Notes: generated by a model not told the origin, from the sequence alone. Counted from the stretch's first letter, positions 16,390 to 25,972 are shown. The stretch: 64,000 nt of DNA from Agrobacterium sp. AGB01 (GCF_014851585.1 NZ_JACVAB010000005.1:1-64000); one strand, 5' to 3'. Program-made: numbers and translations.

Positions 16390-17289
16390 ATGGACGTGAT
16401 TTGTGCTTTGAAAACGTTTGTGCGGGTCGTGGAAACAGGTTCTTTTTCCGCCGCGGCTCTGGACCTCGGGGTGACGCAGCCAGCCGTCTCGCGTCAGGTG
16501 TCATCGCTCGAAGCGCATTTCAGCATGCGTTTGTTACATCGGAGTACCAATGCGCTATCGCTTACAGTCGAAGGGGAGCAGATGTTGCCGATGGCGCTGA
16601 GGGCAATCGAGGCGGTTGAAGCGCTTGGCGAAACAGGGCCTCCCGAGGGAATGCTTCCTTCTGGCAAGGTGAAGGTCTGTCTCCCGGCGCCACTCGGCCT
16701 CTATCTCAGTAAGCAACTTCCAGCCTTCCTTGATGCATATCCGGCTTTGACGATCGAAATGACCTTCCGAGAAGAGGCGTCCGATTTGATAGGAGACGGG
16801 ATCGACCTAGAAGTCCGGCTCGGTGAAATTACCGATAATCGTTTGATCTGCAGGAGGATCGGCTGGACGACTGCCTATCTGGTCGCGACGCCCGAATATC
16901 TTTCCGCACACGCTGCGCCCGTGACGCCCGACGAGATCCTTGGGCACAACATCATCTGTTACAGTCGCGGAGGAGAGGGACGGCTTTGGACATTTTTGAA
17001 TGGTGCTGACTTGGTGCAAGTCAAAGTGGCTCCGCGGTTGATTTTCGACAATGCGACCGCGGCGCATCGCGCCACACTTTCTGGTGGCGGACTAGCTGTG
17101 CTTTCACATATTCTCTCCAGCCCAGATATCGCTGCCGGAAGGCTGGTCAATCTCATGCCTGATTTTCCGCCAGCGCGTCTGCCAATTAATGTCGTCTACG
17201 CGTCGCGCAGGCACCTTCCCCTTCGTGTACGGACAGTGCTTGATTTTATCATTGAAGCGGTGCGCTCCGATGCGCTGATGGGTCCGTGA
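16390..17289 (+). CDS. LysR-family transcriptional regulator
   Basis: 299 residues from ATG 16390 (MDVICALKTFVRVVETGSFS). The helix-turn-helix (AAALDLGVTQPAVSRQVSSL) is intact, followed by the effector domain (GKVKVCLPAPLGLYLSKQLP, DGIDLEVRLG, GGLAVLSHILSSPDIAAGRL). It belongs to the large subgroup of LysR regulators that control neighbouring oxidoreductases and often repress divergent genes. It is divergent from the AhpD-like operon with 131 bases between. Confidence 0.93.
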   Translation: MDVICALKTFVRVVETGSFSAAALDLGVTQPAVSRQVSSLEAHFSMRLLHRSTNALSLTVEGEQMLPMALRAIEAVEALGETGPPEGMLPSGKVKVCLPAPLGLYLSKQLPAFLDAYPALTIEMTFREEASDLIGDGIDLEVRLGEITDNRLICRRIGWTTAYLVATPEYLSAHAAPVTPDEILGHNIICYSRGGEGRLWTFLNGADLVQVKVAPRLIFDNATAAHRATLSGGGLAVLSHILSSPDIAAGRLVNLMPDFPPARLPINVVYASRRHLPLRVRTVLDFIIEAVRSDALMGP

Positions 17290-17304
17290 CAGCTAAGCGT
17301 CCGC

Positions 17305-17460
17305 CTAGTCTCGGTGCAGGCTGCAGTAGCGCGCAGGAGACTGTCCAACAACGCGCCGGAATGTGGCGGCAAAGGCACTGTCTGAGTTGTAACCGAAGGA
17401 TTGAGCGATCTGTGACAATGACTCATTGCTACGACGCAGCCTTGCTGCCTTCGCATCCTA
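17305..17460 (-). pseudogene. Remnant of an AraC-family regulator C-terminus
   Basis: Read on the minus strand, this stretch gives ARLRRSNESLSQIAQSFGYN then SDSAFAATFRRVVGQSPARY and a stop at 17305-17307. That is the second helix-turn-helix of an AraC regulator, including the typical end 'FRR..G.SPARY'. No matching N-terminal part is found upstream (toward 17660). It is a fragment of about 50 codons. Confidence 0.75.
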
Positions 17461-17469
17461 CGATGATCT

Positions 17470-17951
17470 GCAACGTTGGTGGGAAACAATCGAGGACGCC
17501 GCCCAAAAGCCGAGCCTGGTGAACGCCGAGAACGGGCCGAAGCACGCAAAGGCACTGAGGAGGAAGCAAAAGCCAAGCGGCGGGCGAGGGAGCGACGCAT
17601 ACGTCGTTTGGCAGTACCAAGCGTGAACTCCCTCCCACCAATCGAGCGGCCGGTCTCAACACCGAGCTACGGCATCGGAGTCGTCATGCAAGTGACAGGA
17701 GAGCTTGTTGATCCAGCGGAGATCACTGAACATTACCCCGTACGGTCGAAGATTACGTCTGGGCAGCGCGGAGGCTCGCCACGCTCGAAGAACTCGTCAG
17801 CCCGTGGACGACCAAATCCGAGCCGGGCGAATATGAGCGTCTTCGTGGATGGTGGCAGCCAATGATGGGAGAACTGAGACATGCCAGACATGCCGCAAAA
17901 GCGAGAACAAGACGTGCACACAAACGCGGAACAGACCCTGCCGTGACGTGA
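17470..17951 (+). pseudogene. Broken gene of unknown family with a frameshift
   Basis: Frame one gives a charged stretch rich in Arg, Glu and Lys (ERRERAEARKGTEEEAKAKR) and then SYGIGVVMQVTGELVDPAEI and TEHYP near 17737. A second frame picks up at 17745 as VEDYVWAARRLATLEELVSP, continues WTTKSEPGEYERLRGWWQPM and ends at TGA 17949-17951. The two halves read as one protein if a single base is lost or gained near 17740. I do not recognise the family. The fragment lies beside the AraC remnant, in a stretch with no intact gene. Confidence 0.5.
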
Positions 17952-18618
17952 GGGCCAGCTTGGCGCGACAGGTAAGTGAAAGAGCCCAAAGCCGACCAAA
18001 TGAGCTGATCGGATTAAACTACTCGTTAGCCATACGACGACGGATGCCACCTATCTGTGTGTCACATTCACTTTTTGCCCATCGCGGTTCGTCGGTCTCA
18101 ATCGGTACGCCCGGGACAGTAATCAGTTGGCATTTTCATTATTGACCACTCATCAATTGGTTCTGGAACTGCTGTTTCAAATCCATTCGAGGCGTGTGCT
18201 CACGTGGTGACGTTGCCAGTAGTACCGCAACGTACGTTCCAGCTTGAAGGCTCTGAGCGAGTTGACGCCACGAAGCCGGAACAAGTCCGACGCTGTTGTG
18301 TTCTCTTGTAGCTAAAACGACCGGTCAGGAGGTCAATGAATGAAACTAATTAGCCTTGCTTATGCTGGAACTCTGATTGGCCCGTGTTGATGAGTATTGT
18401 TGACCTCATTTGTGGGACAATGCTGACTGGCGTAGCCAGTGCGTGCGGTTACCTAGCAGCACGTCATTTTTGATAGCTGAGGCTTTTCTTAATTTCTGCA
18501 TCGTCACCAATATAGTAGCGCAAAGCATAGGATGATTTAGGGACCTGCCGACGATTACAAACCTGCCTGCCCGCCACTCGGCGTTGGCTAATTCATCAAA
18601 CCTAAGGAGAACATTATT
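17952..18618. other. Gene-free decayed region with a repeat copy
   Basis: No intact gene is supported between the broken gene and OsmC. A minus-strand frame over 18406-18786 runs across the OsmC start and looks accidental. The repeat copy at 18142-18194 lies here. Base composition is more AT-rich than the neighbouring operons, as expected for decaying DNA. Confidence 0.45.
18142..18194 (+). repeat. Dispersed intergenic repeat, copy 2
   Basis: Starts TTGACCACTCATCAATTGGT and passes through ACTGCTGTTTCAAATCCATT to AGGCG. About 40 of 53 positions match the copy at 23769-23820 with one gap, and weaker likeness continues some 35 bases further in both (CTCACGTGGTG versus CTCGCATGCT). Confidence 0.65.
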
Positions 18619-19050
18619 ATGGCAATACAAAAGAACGGTTCGGCTCACTGGAAGGGCGGCATCAAGGACGGAAAGGGCGAAATATCGACAGAGAGCGGCG
18701 CTCTTAGTTCGCATCCTTACGGGTTCAACACGCGCTTTGAAGGTGTCAAGGGAACGAACCCTGAAGAGTTGATCGGTGCAGCTCACGCAGCTTGTTTCAC
18801 GATGGCCCTCTCCAAAATGCTTGGAGAAGCTGGATATACTGCGACCGACCTCGATACTACGGCCGTGGTCACCCTTGACAAGGCCGGTGACGGGTTTGCG
18901 ATCACCGCAATCGCCTTGACGCTCCGCGGTTCTGTTCCAGGTGCCGATTTCGCCGCATTCAGCGAAATCGCGAACAAGGCAAAGGAGGGCTGCCCGGTTT
19001 CGAAGGCTCTGTCTGCAGTGCCAATCACTCTGGAAGTGTCTCTGTCATAA
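18619..19050 (+). CDS. OsmC-family peroxiredoxin
   Basis: 143 residues, the family's normal length: KNGSAHWKGGIKDGKGEIST, NPEELIGAAHAACFTMALSK with the peroxidatic Cys, and KAKEGCPVSKAL with the second Cys. OsmC/Ohr proteins reduce organic hydroperoxides through a Cys pair in the cytoplasm; the GE(I)STESG opening and the length favour OsmC over Ohr. A strong ribosome site AAGGAGA (18604-18610) precedes the ATG. It stands alone, convergent with the Gfo/Idh gene. Confidence 0.94.
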   Translation: MAIQKNGSAHWKGGIKDGKGEISTESGALSSHPYGFNTRFEGVKGTNPEELIGAAHAACFTMALSKMLGEAGYTATDLDTTAVVTLDKAGDGFAITAIALTLRGSVPGADFAAFSEIANKAKEGCPVSKALSAVPITLEVSLS

Positions 19051-19144
19051 CCAATCTCCTTTTTGACAGTGGAAGCCGGTATGAAGCCAGCTTCCACACT
19101 CTTCACTGGCGGTTTTGGATAATCCCGATTGAACGGGTTAATTT

Positions 19145-20200
19145 TCACTCGCTACGGGTAACGCTAAGTTCACGTCGCTCCCGGTCAGTCACGATTGACA
19201 GATCAAGTATTTTTTGGAGATTCGCGGCGTGACGAAACGTAGGGTCCGCCATCCCTCCGTCCATGACGATTGCCGCAAACTTTTCGTAGTTGGTGGGTAC
19301 GGGCTCTACTTGGAGGTCTCTCCAGATGGCCTTGTCCACATCGTCGCCCAAACAACCGCGGAGCGTGGAGTAATCGGGAGTGTGAATGACTTCCAGGGCA
19401 CCCTCGTCACCGTGAAGACGAAGACGCAGTTCATTTAGGTGACCGGTTGCCCAGCGTGTTGCGTGGATTACACCCATGGCTCCATTTTCAAATTCAGCCG
19501 TCATGGTGAAGCTGTCATTGGCATCCAGATCGTAGGCGTCTATTCTGTTGCCCTCATATTTATCGAAGGTCTTCAAGCGCGTGAAAATTCGCTCCACGTC
19601 GCTGCCTGCTCCGTACGATGCGAAATCGAGAATGTGGATGCCGACGTCACCGAGTACACCGTTAGAGCCATGTTTGGTGGAAAGACGCCACAACCATTTG
19701 CTCTCCGTCATCCAATCACCCCAGGCTTTGGATACAAGCCAGCTCTGAAGATAGGAAGCTTCGAGGTGCCTTAGCTTACCGATCCGGCCTTCCATCACCA
19801 TCTGCCGTGCCGCCTGAAGCGGCGCGACGTCGCGGTAGGTCAAATTGACCATCCCGATAAGCCCCGCTGTTTCGGCAGCGTCCGCCATTTCCGCGGCCTT
19901 TTCGTAGGTTTCCGCCAGCGGCTTTTCGCAAAACACATGTTTACCAGCAGCGAGCAGCTTCAACGTCGTGGGGTGATGGATTGCATCCGGTGTGACGTTT
20001 GCCGCTGCGTCAAATTCACCCCAGGCCAACGCGTCGTCGAGCGATGTGAAGGTGAGTGGAATATTATGGCGCACGGCAAAGGCGCGAACGACGACGTCAT
20101 CAACATCGACCGCCGCAATCAATTCCACTCCTGAGATCTGCGAGAAATGCATGACATGGCTGTTCGCCATTCCACCGGTTCCAAGAATAAGAAGCTTCAT
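19145..20200 (-). CDS. Gfo/Idh/MocA-family oxidoreductase (ThuB-like)
   Basis: 351 residues: Rossmann motif MKLLILGTGGMANSHVMHFS, the conserved EKP step (HVFCEKPLAETYEKAAEMAD) whose Lys is catalytic in the family, and a C-terminal domain with GVLGDVGIHILDFASYGAG containing the conserved Asp and His. It follows the ThuA-like gene by 6 bases. ThuA-ThuB pairs in Sinorhizobium and Agrobacterium act in trehalose, maltitol and related disaccharide use by 3-keto-sugar chemistry. No sugar transporter is next to this pair, so the sugar is unknown. Confidence 0.93.
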   Translation of the reverse strand: MKLLILGTGGMANSHVMHFSQISGVELIAAVDVDDVVVRAFAVRHNIPLTFTSLDDALAWGEFDAAANVTPDAIHHPTTLKLLAAGKHVFCEKPLAETYEKAAEMADAAETAGLIGMVNLTYRDVAPLQAARQMVMEGRIGKLRHLEASYLQSWLVSKAWGDWMTESKWLWRLSTKHGSNGVLGDVGIHILDFASYGAGSDVERIFTRLKTFDKYEGNRIDAYDLDANDSFTMTAEFENGAMGVIHATRWATGHLNELRLRLHGDEGALEVIHTPDYSTLRGCLGDDVDKAIWRDLQVEPVPTNYEKFAAIVMDGGMADPTFRHAANLQKILDLSIVTDRERRELSVTRSE

Positions 20201-20206
20201 AATTGA

Positions 20207-20992
20207 TTACCTGTAACCTGCTTCACCCGCTTTGTGCAGTTTGGGGCCCCGTTCCTCGATTGGCTCGGGTGCCTGATCGACGGGGACGTTCGGCGCATCG
20301 TGGATGGTCTTTAACGCGCCCGCCGGATTGTATGCCCACTTCACCGCATTGCCGATGACCTTCTGGACATTGGCGTCGTGATAGGTGGGGTAGGTTTCAT
20401 GACCCGGTCGGAAATAGAAGATGTTCCCCGCGCCCCGTCGCCAGGTTAGGCCGGAGCGGAACACCTCACCACCCTGAAACCACGAGATAAACACCGTTTC
20501 TAACGGTTCTGGCACCGAGAACTGCTCACCGTACATTTCCTCGTTTTCAAGCTCGAAGTGTTCCGGCAGCCCGTTTGCAATGGGGTGACGGGGATTGATG
20601 GTCCAGATACGTTCGCGCTCGCCGGCCTCGCGCCATTTCAGCGCGCAAGGGGTGCCCATCAGGCGCTTAAACGGCTTGGAAAAATGACCGGAGTGAAGCA
20701 CGATTAGGCCCATGCCTTCCCATACGCGTTTTACCACACGTTCGACGATTTCGTCCTCAACCGCTCCGTGATCCTTATGTCCCCACCAGATAAGGACATC
20801 CGTCTGATCAAGCCTTGCCTGGGGCAGGCCATGTTCATTTTCCTGAAGGGTGGCAGTGGTCGCAGTGATATCTGGGTGCTTGCTCAACGCATCGGCAATG
20901 GTGGAGTGCATGCCGTTAGGATAGATCGAGCCAACAGTTTCATTGATGTGCTCATGAATATTCTCGCCCCAGACGACTGTATTTATTTGCAT
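20207..20992 (-). CDS. ThuA-like family protein
   Basis: 261 residues with the ThuA glutamine-amidotransferase-like fold: [80 protein letters not shown] and [20 protein letters not shown]. ThuA proteins accompany sugar oxidoreductases and are linked to trehalose use in rhizobia. It leads the two-gene minus-strand operon. Full length for the family. Confidence 0.93.
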   Translation of the reverse strand: MQINTVVWGENIHEHINETVGSIYPNGMHSTIADALSKHPDITATTATLQENEHGLPQARLDQTDVLIWWGHKDHGAVEDEIVERVVKRVWEGMGLIVLHSGHFSKPFKRLMGTPCALKWREAGERERIWTINPRHPIANGLPEHFELENEEMYGEQFSVPEPLETVFISWFQGGEVFRSGLTWRRGAGNIFYFRPGHETYPTYHDANVQKVIGNAVKWAYNPAGALKTIHDAPNVPVDQAPEPIEERGPKLHKAGEAGYR

Positions 20993-21483
20993 TTAAATGT
21001 TCCTTGATGAGTTGGCAGGCAATTCGACTCCGGTAAAAGAAGGCTCGGTCGTCATCTCGACTAGTCTGTAGATTACTATAATTGGCCAGCGACCGTGAAA
21101 CGTCGGTGTCCCGGCTGCTGGTCTTCCTGTACGGCCTACAAAATCCAAACTCAGCAGTTTACGATAAGTTCCGCAAACACAGGATCGGCAGACACCTGTG
21201 TAAAGGGTGTGCGGGTGCGGCTCACGTATGCTCAACTCATCCCTCTGTCCGGGCTGGAGTGCAGTCGCCTAACTCCGATAGCTGAGCCTCCGAACCGACT
21301 CTCAGAAGCTTATAATTTACAATAATCACTTTTGACCCAAACCCGTCATCTAAGAAGCGCAAGATGCCGAAGACGTACTCTAGATGGCCGCACCTGAAAC
21401 TTAACCTCAGGAAGGAAATGCGTGCTTTATGGCAGCATCGTTAAATTTTGAAAGTATTGGTCTACAGTCTGCATATGTAAGCT
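20993..21483. other. Intergenic region, no gene supported
   Basis: About 490 bases upstream of the ThuA-like gene and beyond the 3' end of corA. Small frames on both strands (for example 21095-21325) have no family character. The part next to 20992 should carry the promoter of the ThuA-like operon. I saw no clear operator. Confidence 0.4.
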
Positions 21484-22449
21484 TCAGAGCCAGCCGCTTT
21501 TACGGAAACGGTAGTAGAGGGTGCTGCACAAGACGATAATGACGCAGATGACAGCTGGATAGCCGAACTGCGATTTCAGTTCCGGCATATGTTCGAAGTT
21601 CATGCCATATATGCCGGCAATGGCTGTCGGAACGGCCAGTATCGCGGCCCAGGCGGCGAGTTGCCTGGTGATGGCACCCTGGCGTTGTTGTTCCAGCAAA
21701 TTTGACGCTTCGAACACCGACGTCATGATTTCGCGCAGACCACCAACGAGGTTTTCAACACGACGCATGTGATCATAGACATCCTTGAAATACGGCCGTG
21801 CGTCGTCATCGACGCAGGGCATATCGAGGTGAGAAAGTTTGCCTGCCACTTCGGCCATCGGGCCAAGAATGCGCTGGAATTTGATGACCTGTCTGCGCAT
21901 GCGGAAGATGCGCCTGATTTGTTCGGGCTGAAGGAAGGAGACAAGGACATGTTTTTCCATGTCCAACACCTTGTCCTCCAACGTTTCGACCATTGGGAGG
22001 TAACCGTCGACTATGAAATCCAGAATGCCGTGCAACACATAATCGGGGCCGTGGCTCAACAGCTTCGGTGACTGCTCGAGTTGACGCCGCAGGTTCTGGT
22101 GGGATCTGGCTGAACCATGCCGAACCGAGATCAGGTGGTGCCTGCCCACGAAGATGCAGGTTTCTCCATAAGCAATCTTTTCGCCTTCGAGATGAGCGGT
22201 TTTGGCAACAACAAACAACTGCTCGCCATAAATATCGACCTTTGGAACCTGCTTGCCATTGATCGCGTCCTCCACCGCCAGCGAGTGAAGACCAAACATC
22301 TTTTGAAGGCTTGCCATTTCCTCAACGCTTGGATCTGTCAGGCCAATCCATGCGAAATCGCCATCGCTTGCTTCGAAAACCTCACCAGTCAGCGCGATTT
22401 CTTCGGCACGCACACCGTTTCGGTAGAGGTAAGAGCCAACAACTGTCAT
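21484..22449 (-). CDS. corA: CorA-family magnesium/cobalt transporter
   Basis: 321 residues. A large soluble N-terminal domain (DGDFAWIGLTDPSVEEMASL, AYGETCIFVGRHHLISVRHG) leads through a long stalk helix to two C-terminal membrane helices: AAILAVPTAIAGIYGMNFEH, with the GMN signature of the selectivity filter, and PAVICVIIVLCSTLYYRFRK, with the basic tail. CorA forms pentamers in the inner membrane and imports Mg2+, sometimes Co2+ or Ni2+. The gene is followed in the same direction upstream by a lipid kinase gene. Confidence 0.95.
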   Translation of the reverse strand: MTVVGSYLYRNGVRAEEIALTGEVFEASDGDFAWIGLTDPSVEEMASLQKMFGLHSLAVEDAINGKQVPKVDIYGEQLFVVAKTAHLEGEKIAYGETCIFVGRHHLISVRHGSARSHQNLRRQLEQSPKLLSHGPDYVLHGILDFIVDGYLPMVETLEDKVLDMEKHVLVSFLQPEQIRRIFRMRRQVIKFQRILGPMAEVAGKLSHLDMPCVDDDARPYFKDVYDHMRRVENLVGGLREIMTSVFEASNLLEQQRQGAITRQLAAWAAILAVPTAIAGIYGMNFEHMPELKSQFGYPAVICVIIVLCSTLYYRFRKSGWL

Positions 22450-22506
22450 GAATGGTCCGATCTAAACTGGCATGCTGGAATCGCGACGGGTATGCCATTG
22501 TGGTGT

Positions 22507-23388
22507 TTATGGCACAAAAACCTTGATTGCCTTTTCGAAAATAGCAAATTCGACAGGTGTTTGTGTCTTCAATTCGCCATCAAGGTTGACGGGGCGGGGT
22601 CTGCTCGTGCTGATCGTCAGTGCCTTGGTGGAAAAGGCGCGGACATCATGCCAGTTTCCATGAGTGCCTCGCCGGATCGCGGGCAACAGGCCAAGCAGGC
22701 GCCACCAATGGTCCACTTCCAGACTATAAAAATCGAGCATTCCATCCGTTGCGGTGGCGTCCGCATGCACAGACATGCCTCCGCCATAGAACCGGCCGTT
22801 TCCGACAGAAACCTGCAGGGTCTTGAGAGTTTCCACCTTTCCGTCGTGGTCGAGATCGGCGGTAAAAAGCTGTGACTTCGCCAGCAATTGGGCGGCAACG
22901 ATTGCATACCCCAACTTACCCCACCGCTTCTTTGCATCCTGGGTCAGCGATGCCGCGAGGTCAGCACTGAAACCGATGCTGGCAACGTTGAAGAACGCAT
23001 GCCCATTGGCTGTGCCAATATCCACATCGATGGTCCGGCCACGAGAAATCACCTCAATCGCTGCACGAAGATCCTGCGGAATGCCCATCGTCCGTGCAAA
23101 GTCGTTTGCTGTCCCAAGAGGTAGAACGCCCAAAGGCAATCCGGCTTCCAGCAAACCTGGTGCTGCGTTGTTGAGACTGCCGTCACCACCGCCAACAACA
23201 ACCAGATCGACGCTGTCACTATGAGACGCGATAGCCTCCGACGTGTTTGTAAAATCCTGTGATGGTTCAACCACATCAAAGCCAGTCTGGAGGAGCAGTT
23301 GGCGTGCCTGAACAAGGCTATCACGCCCACGTCTGGCATGGGGATTAATCAGGAGTAGTGCTCTTTTGAAGCGTGTTTTTTCTATCAT
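22507..23388 (-). CDS. Diacylglycerol/sphingosine kinase-like lipid kinase (YegS/BmrU type)
   Basis: 293 residues from ATG 23388 (MIEKTRFKRALLLINPHARR). The DAGK catalytic core includes VDLVVVGGGDGSLNNAAPGL (the GGDGT-like nucleotide motif, here GGDGS) and GVLPLGTANDFARTMGIPQD. The C-terminal lobe has the FFNVASIGFSADLAASL and STSRPRPVNLDGEL signatures. It phosphorylates a lipid at the inner face of the membrane. The other possible starts, 23403 and 23463, add non-conserved residues. It lies 57 bases upstream of corA and may share its transcript. Confidence 0.9.
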   Translation of the reverse strand: MIEKTRFKRALLLINPHARRGRDSLVQARQLLLQTGFDVVEPSQDFTNTSEAIASHSDSVDLVVVGGGDGSLNNAAPGLLEAGLPLGVLPLGTANDFARTMGIPQDLRAAIEVISRGRTIDVDIGTANGHAFFNVASIGFSADLAASLTQDAKKRWGKLGYAIVAAQLLAKSQLFTADLDHDGKVETLKTLQVSVGNGRFYGGGMSVHADATATDGMLDFYSLEVDHWWRLLGLLPAIRRGTHGNWHDVRAFSTKALTISTSRPRPVNLDGELKTQTPVEFAIFEKAIKVFVP

Positions 23389-24096
23389 GGTCTCTATGCT
23401 CATGCGTTTCATATGTGTGGCGCACCACAAAACCGCAATGAGCACCGACGTCGTTGAGACCATCTACGCGATAAACTAGATGGCAACCTGCTCTCCCAAC
23501 TCGATGACGGGTTAGGCGGAAGTGTTCCCGATATTGATATGGTGGAGGGATTAGCAGCACTCAATGAAAAGAGTGAGGAAGAGCACGGTGGACTTATGCA
23601 TTGGATTTCGCGTTAGGACGCGATACTTGCTATTCCTAGATAGTGCGACTTAGCACCCTGGGTGTGAGATCGGTCCTGATCACACATCGTCGTCCGTGCA
23701 TGTCGAGTCAGCATGCCTTCGACCGTTTGGGTAGCGTTGATTACGGCAGTGAGAGAATTTCGCCATTTTTGACTACTCATCAATCGACTTTGCGACTGCG
23801 GGTCGAATCCTTTCAAGGCGAAGAACTCGCATGCTATCTTGCGAGGTCTCCTCTAACGCTGGGGTTGCGCTATTGAACTTTAGCAGGATGAGCCAAGTTT
23901 CCATTCTGGGTCGCCTCAGGAAATCGAATGTAACCAATCGTCAGAAAACAACTATTTCGATTTTGACGGATTACTCACAATGGAAACGGGCTCTTGCTGA
24001 TCAGGCAACCAACACGTGGTGCTATGGTCGCTGGCCTGATTGGCTCACTCGGATCGGCGATGGAAAGCTCCTACGTTCCACGCCCCGCAAGGGCGA
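23389..24096. other. Gene-free region with a repeat copy
   Basis: Roughly 700 bases between the lipid kinase start and the LysR stop. Short frames here lack any family look. It carries the third copy of the dispersed repeat (23769-23820). A T-arm-like GGTCGAATCC at 23801-23810 is part of that repeat, not of a tRNA. Confidence 0.45.
23769..23820 (+). repeat. Dispersed intergenic repeat, copy 3
   Basis: Begins TTGACTACTCATCAATCGAC and ends TTTCAAGGCG; about 75% identical to the copy at 18142 and alignable to the one at 12779. Likeness to copy 2 seems to go on to about 23858. Confidence 0.65.
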
Positions 24097-25029
24097 TCAG
24101 ACGAGAACCTCGCAAGTCAGTCCTTTTCCTTTCAGTTCATGGCAGAAGGCTGTGATCGATTTGCGCAAGATTGCCTCGAACTGCAGAACCAAACGCGAGA
24201 CAGGACGATTGCGGGAGTAAAGCATGGCAAATGTCAAAGGCACGTCTCGTTCGTAAGGTACTGCCACGACCTGCCCAAGCGGATCGAAAGGCAGAACCAG
24301 CGGATGCGCAAAGGCTATACCCATGCCGCATTGAACCATATGGAGGGAAGCGACCGACTGGTTTGTCGTCAGTATCTGGAAACTCTCGACTTCAGTTCTC
24401 AAGCTTTCCCGCAGCACAAAACCGGGGGTCGTCTGCGCGCCGTGAACAATGATGGTTTCATTTTCCAGATCACCTGCAGTGATGATGGGTTTTGAGGCAA
24501 GGGGATGTCCGACCGGCACAAGGCACACCATAGACATTCGGAGCAAAGGCTGGACGGCTACACCCGCCTCGTCCAGTGGCATGAACGCAAAGCCGATATC
24601 GCAATATTCCTGACGGATCTGCCTGACGACATCACTTGCGGTATAGACCTCAAGCCGCAATCTGACCTGACTGCGCTCTGCCCGAAAAGCTCCAAGTGCG
24701 GTTGGCAGGATTCTGGCCGTAAAGGACGGCACTGAAGCAATCGACAGTGCGCCCGCCCGCATATCCTTAAGTTCTTCGGCTTTTCCCCTCAACGTCGCCA
24801 TTTGCGCAAAAAGCCGCTCCACATCCGGTAGAACATTATTTGCTTCGATTGTCAGACGCGTTCTGCCATTCGAGCGGACGAATAACGCAAATCCAAGCTG
24901 CGCCTCGAGTTCCTTTAGCGTCTGGCTCACTGCCGGTTGTGAGACCCGCATCAACCGCGCTGTTTCCGTTACGCTCTGGGTCCGGGCGAAGAGCCGGAAC
25001 GTCTCCAGCTGACGTATCCCGAGGTTCAT
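24097..25029 (-). CDS. LysR-family regulator of the peptide/amidase locus
   Basis: 310 residues: MNLGIRQLETFRLFARTQSV, helix-turn-helix TETARLMRVSQPAVSQTLKE, effector domain with GALSIASVPSFTARILPTAL and VCLVPVGHPLASKPIITAGD. It is divergent from the oligopeptide transporter operon, 106 bases from the likely TTG start of the first ATPase. It is clearly paralogous to the LysR at 34210-35139 (same SVTETARL..R..QP.VSQ core), which flanks the other end of the locus. Both probably control amide or peptide uptake genes. Confidence 0.93.
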   Translation of the reverse strand: MNLGIRQLETFRLFARTQSVTETARLMRVSQPAVSQTLKELEAQLGFALFVRSNGRTRLTIEANNVLPDVERLFAQMATLRGKAEELKDMRAGALSIASVPSFTARILPTALGAFRAERSQVRLRLEVYTASDVVRQIRQEYCDIGFAFMPLDEAGVAVQPLLRMSMVCLVPVGHPLASKPIITAGDLENETIIVHGAQTTPGFVLRESLRTEVESFQILTTNQSVASLHMVQCGMGIAFAHPLVLPFDPLGQVVAVPYERDVPLTFAMLYSRNRPVSRLVLQFEAILRKSITAFCHELKGKGLTCEVLV

Positions 25030-25062
25030 AATCTTTTCCTTATGTCACTATAGAGCTTTTGT

Positions 25063-25074
25063 ATTAGTTCTAAT
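25063..25074. promoter_or_regulatory. Palindrome in the LysR / transporter divergent promoter
   Basis: ATTAG-TT-CTAAT, perfect dyad, 34 bases from the LysR start and 62 before the likely ATPase start. The sequence ATTAGTTC recurs in the inverted repeat before the second amidase (34198-34214). A LysR binding site is the natural reading. Confidence 0.5.
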
Positions 25075-25135
25075 GTTAAAACTCTGCAATTCTCAATCTC
25101 GGGAACATAAGAACATAAAGCAGGACCGGAACACG

Positions 25136-25972
25136 TTGGATAATATCCTTGAAATAAAAGGCCTTGAGGTCGACATCGCCATGAAGGCGGGCATTCTTCA
25201 TGCCGTCCGGGGCGTGTCATTTTGCATCGCCAGCGGAGAAACCCTCTGCCTCGTTGGCGAATCGGGTTCCGGAAAGTCACTCACGGCACTTTCAATCCTT
25301 GGTCTTTTACCGCCAAACGCATCCCGCCGTACGAACGTTGCGACTTTTGTCGGACAGGATATCGCGCACTTGTCGGAACGGCAGATGCAGGATCTTCGCG
25401 GACGATCCATTGGAATGATTTTCCAGGATCCGATGATGGCCTTCAATCCGACAATGACGGTGGGACGGCAGTTGGAGGAAGTGTATCTGCGCCATATCAA
25501 ACGGGACAAGAAAGCCGCCCGTGCGAAAGCTGTCGAACTGCTGTCGCGCGTTGGAATGACGGAGCCTGAAGGCCGGATGACGCAGTTTCCCCATCAACTG
25601 TCCGGCGGACTTCGCCAGCGTGCAATGATTGCCATGGCGTTGATGTGCGAACCGAAACTCCTGATTGCCGATGAGCCGACCACCGCACTCGACGTGACGA
25701 TGCAGGCTCAGGTGCTGTCTTTGCTGAAGTCCATTCAGACAGGTTTTGGCGTCTCCATTCTGTTCATCACCCACGATCTTGGGGTGGTGGCGGCGATTGC
25801 CGACAGGGTTGCCGTCATGAAGGCCGGGCAGGTCGTGGAAATTGGTGACGTCTACCAGGTTCTGAAAAGCCCACGCGACGATTACACCCGAGCGTTGATT
25901 GCCGCAGTTCCGAAAGCCAAGCCGCTAATTGCGGCACAACGAAATGTCATTGGGAGTGTTGGTCATGTTTGA
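25136..25972 (+). CDS. Oligopeptide/dipeptide ABC transporter ATPase (DppD/OppD type)
   Basis: 278 residues from TTG 25136 ([20 protein letters not shown]), preferred over ATG 25073 since the family begins with such a stretch and AGGA lies 10 bases before; the ATG sits inside a palindrome. Walker [17 protein letters not shown]-loop [19 protein letters not shown], signature [17 protein letters not shown], Walker [15 protein letters not shown] and H-loop FITHDLGVV are all present. It energises uptake of peptides or related amides through the permeases at 28401 and 29321. The C-terminal Fe-S/OppD extension of some relatives is short or missing. Confidence 0.9.
   Translation: MDNILEIKGLEVDIAMKAGILHAVRGVSFCIASGETLCLVGESGSGKSLTALSILGLLPPNASRRTNVATFVGQDIAHLSERQMQDLRGRSIGMIFQDPMMAFNPTMTVGRQLEEVYLRHIKRDKKAARAKAVELLSRVGMTEPEGRMTQFPHQLSGGLRQRAMIAMALMCEPKLLIADEPTTALDVTMQAQVLSLLKSIQTGFGVSILFITHDLGVVAAIADRVAVMKAGQVVEIGDVYQVLKSPRDDYTRALIAAVPKAKPLIAAQRNVIGSVGHV

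Noticed and set aside
18406..18786. A 126-residue minus-strand frame crossing the OsmC start.
   Set aside because: It covers the OsmC ribosome site and first codons and has no recognisable family; the OsmC gene is certain.
20993..21235. An 80-residue minus-strand frame ending just before the ThuA-like gene.
   Set aside because: No family character, no ribosome site seen, and the overlapping plus-strand frames are equally open.
7608..21367. Exact 13-base match AAGCGCAAGATGC at 7608-7620 and 21355-21367, each downstream of TTGAC.
   Set aside because: Matches of this length are expected by chance in 64 kb, and the spacing to TTGAC differs; not counted as a repeat copy.
23795..23815. T-arm-like GGTCGAATCC that suggests a tRNA or att site.
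   Set aside because: No acceptor stem, anticodon arm or CCA fits around it, and the same segment is part of the dispersed repeat.
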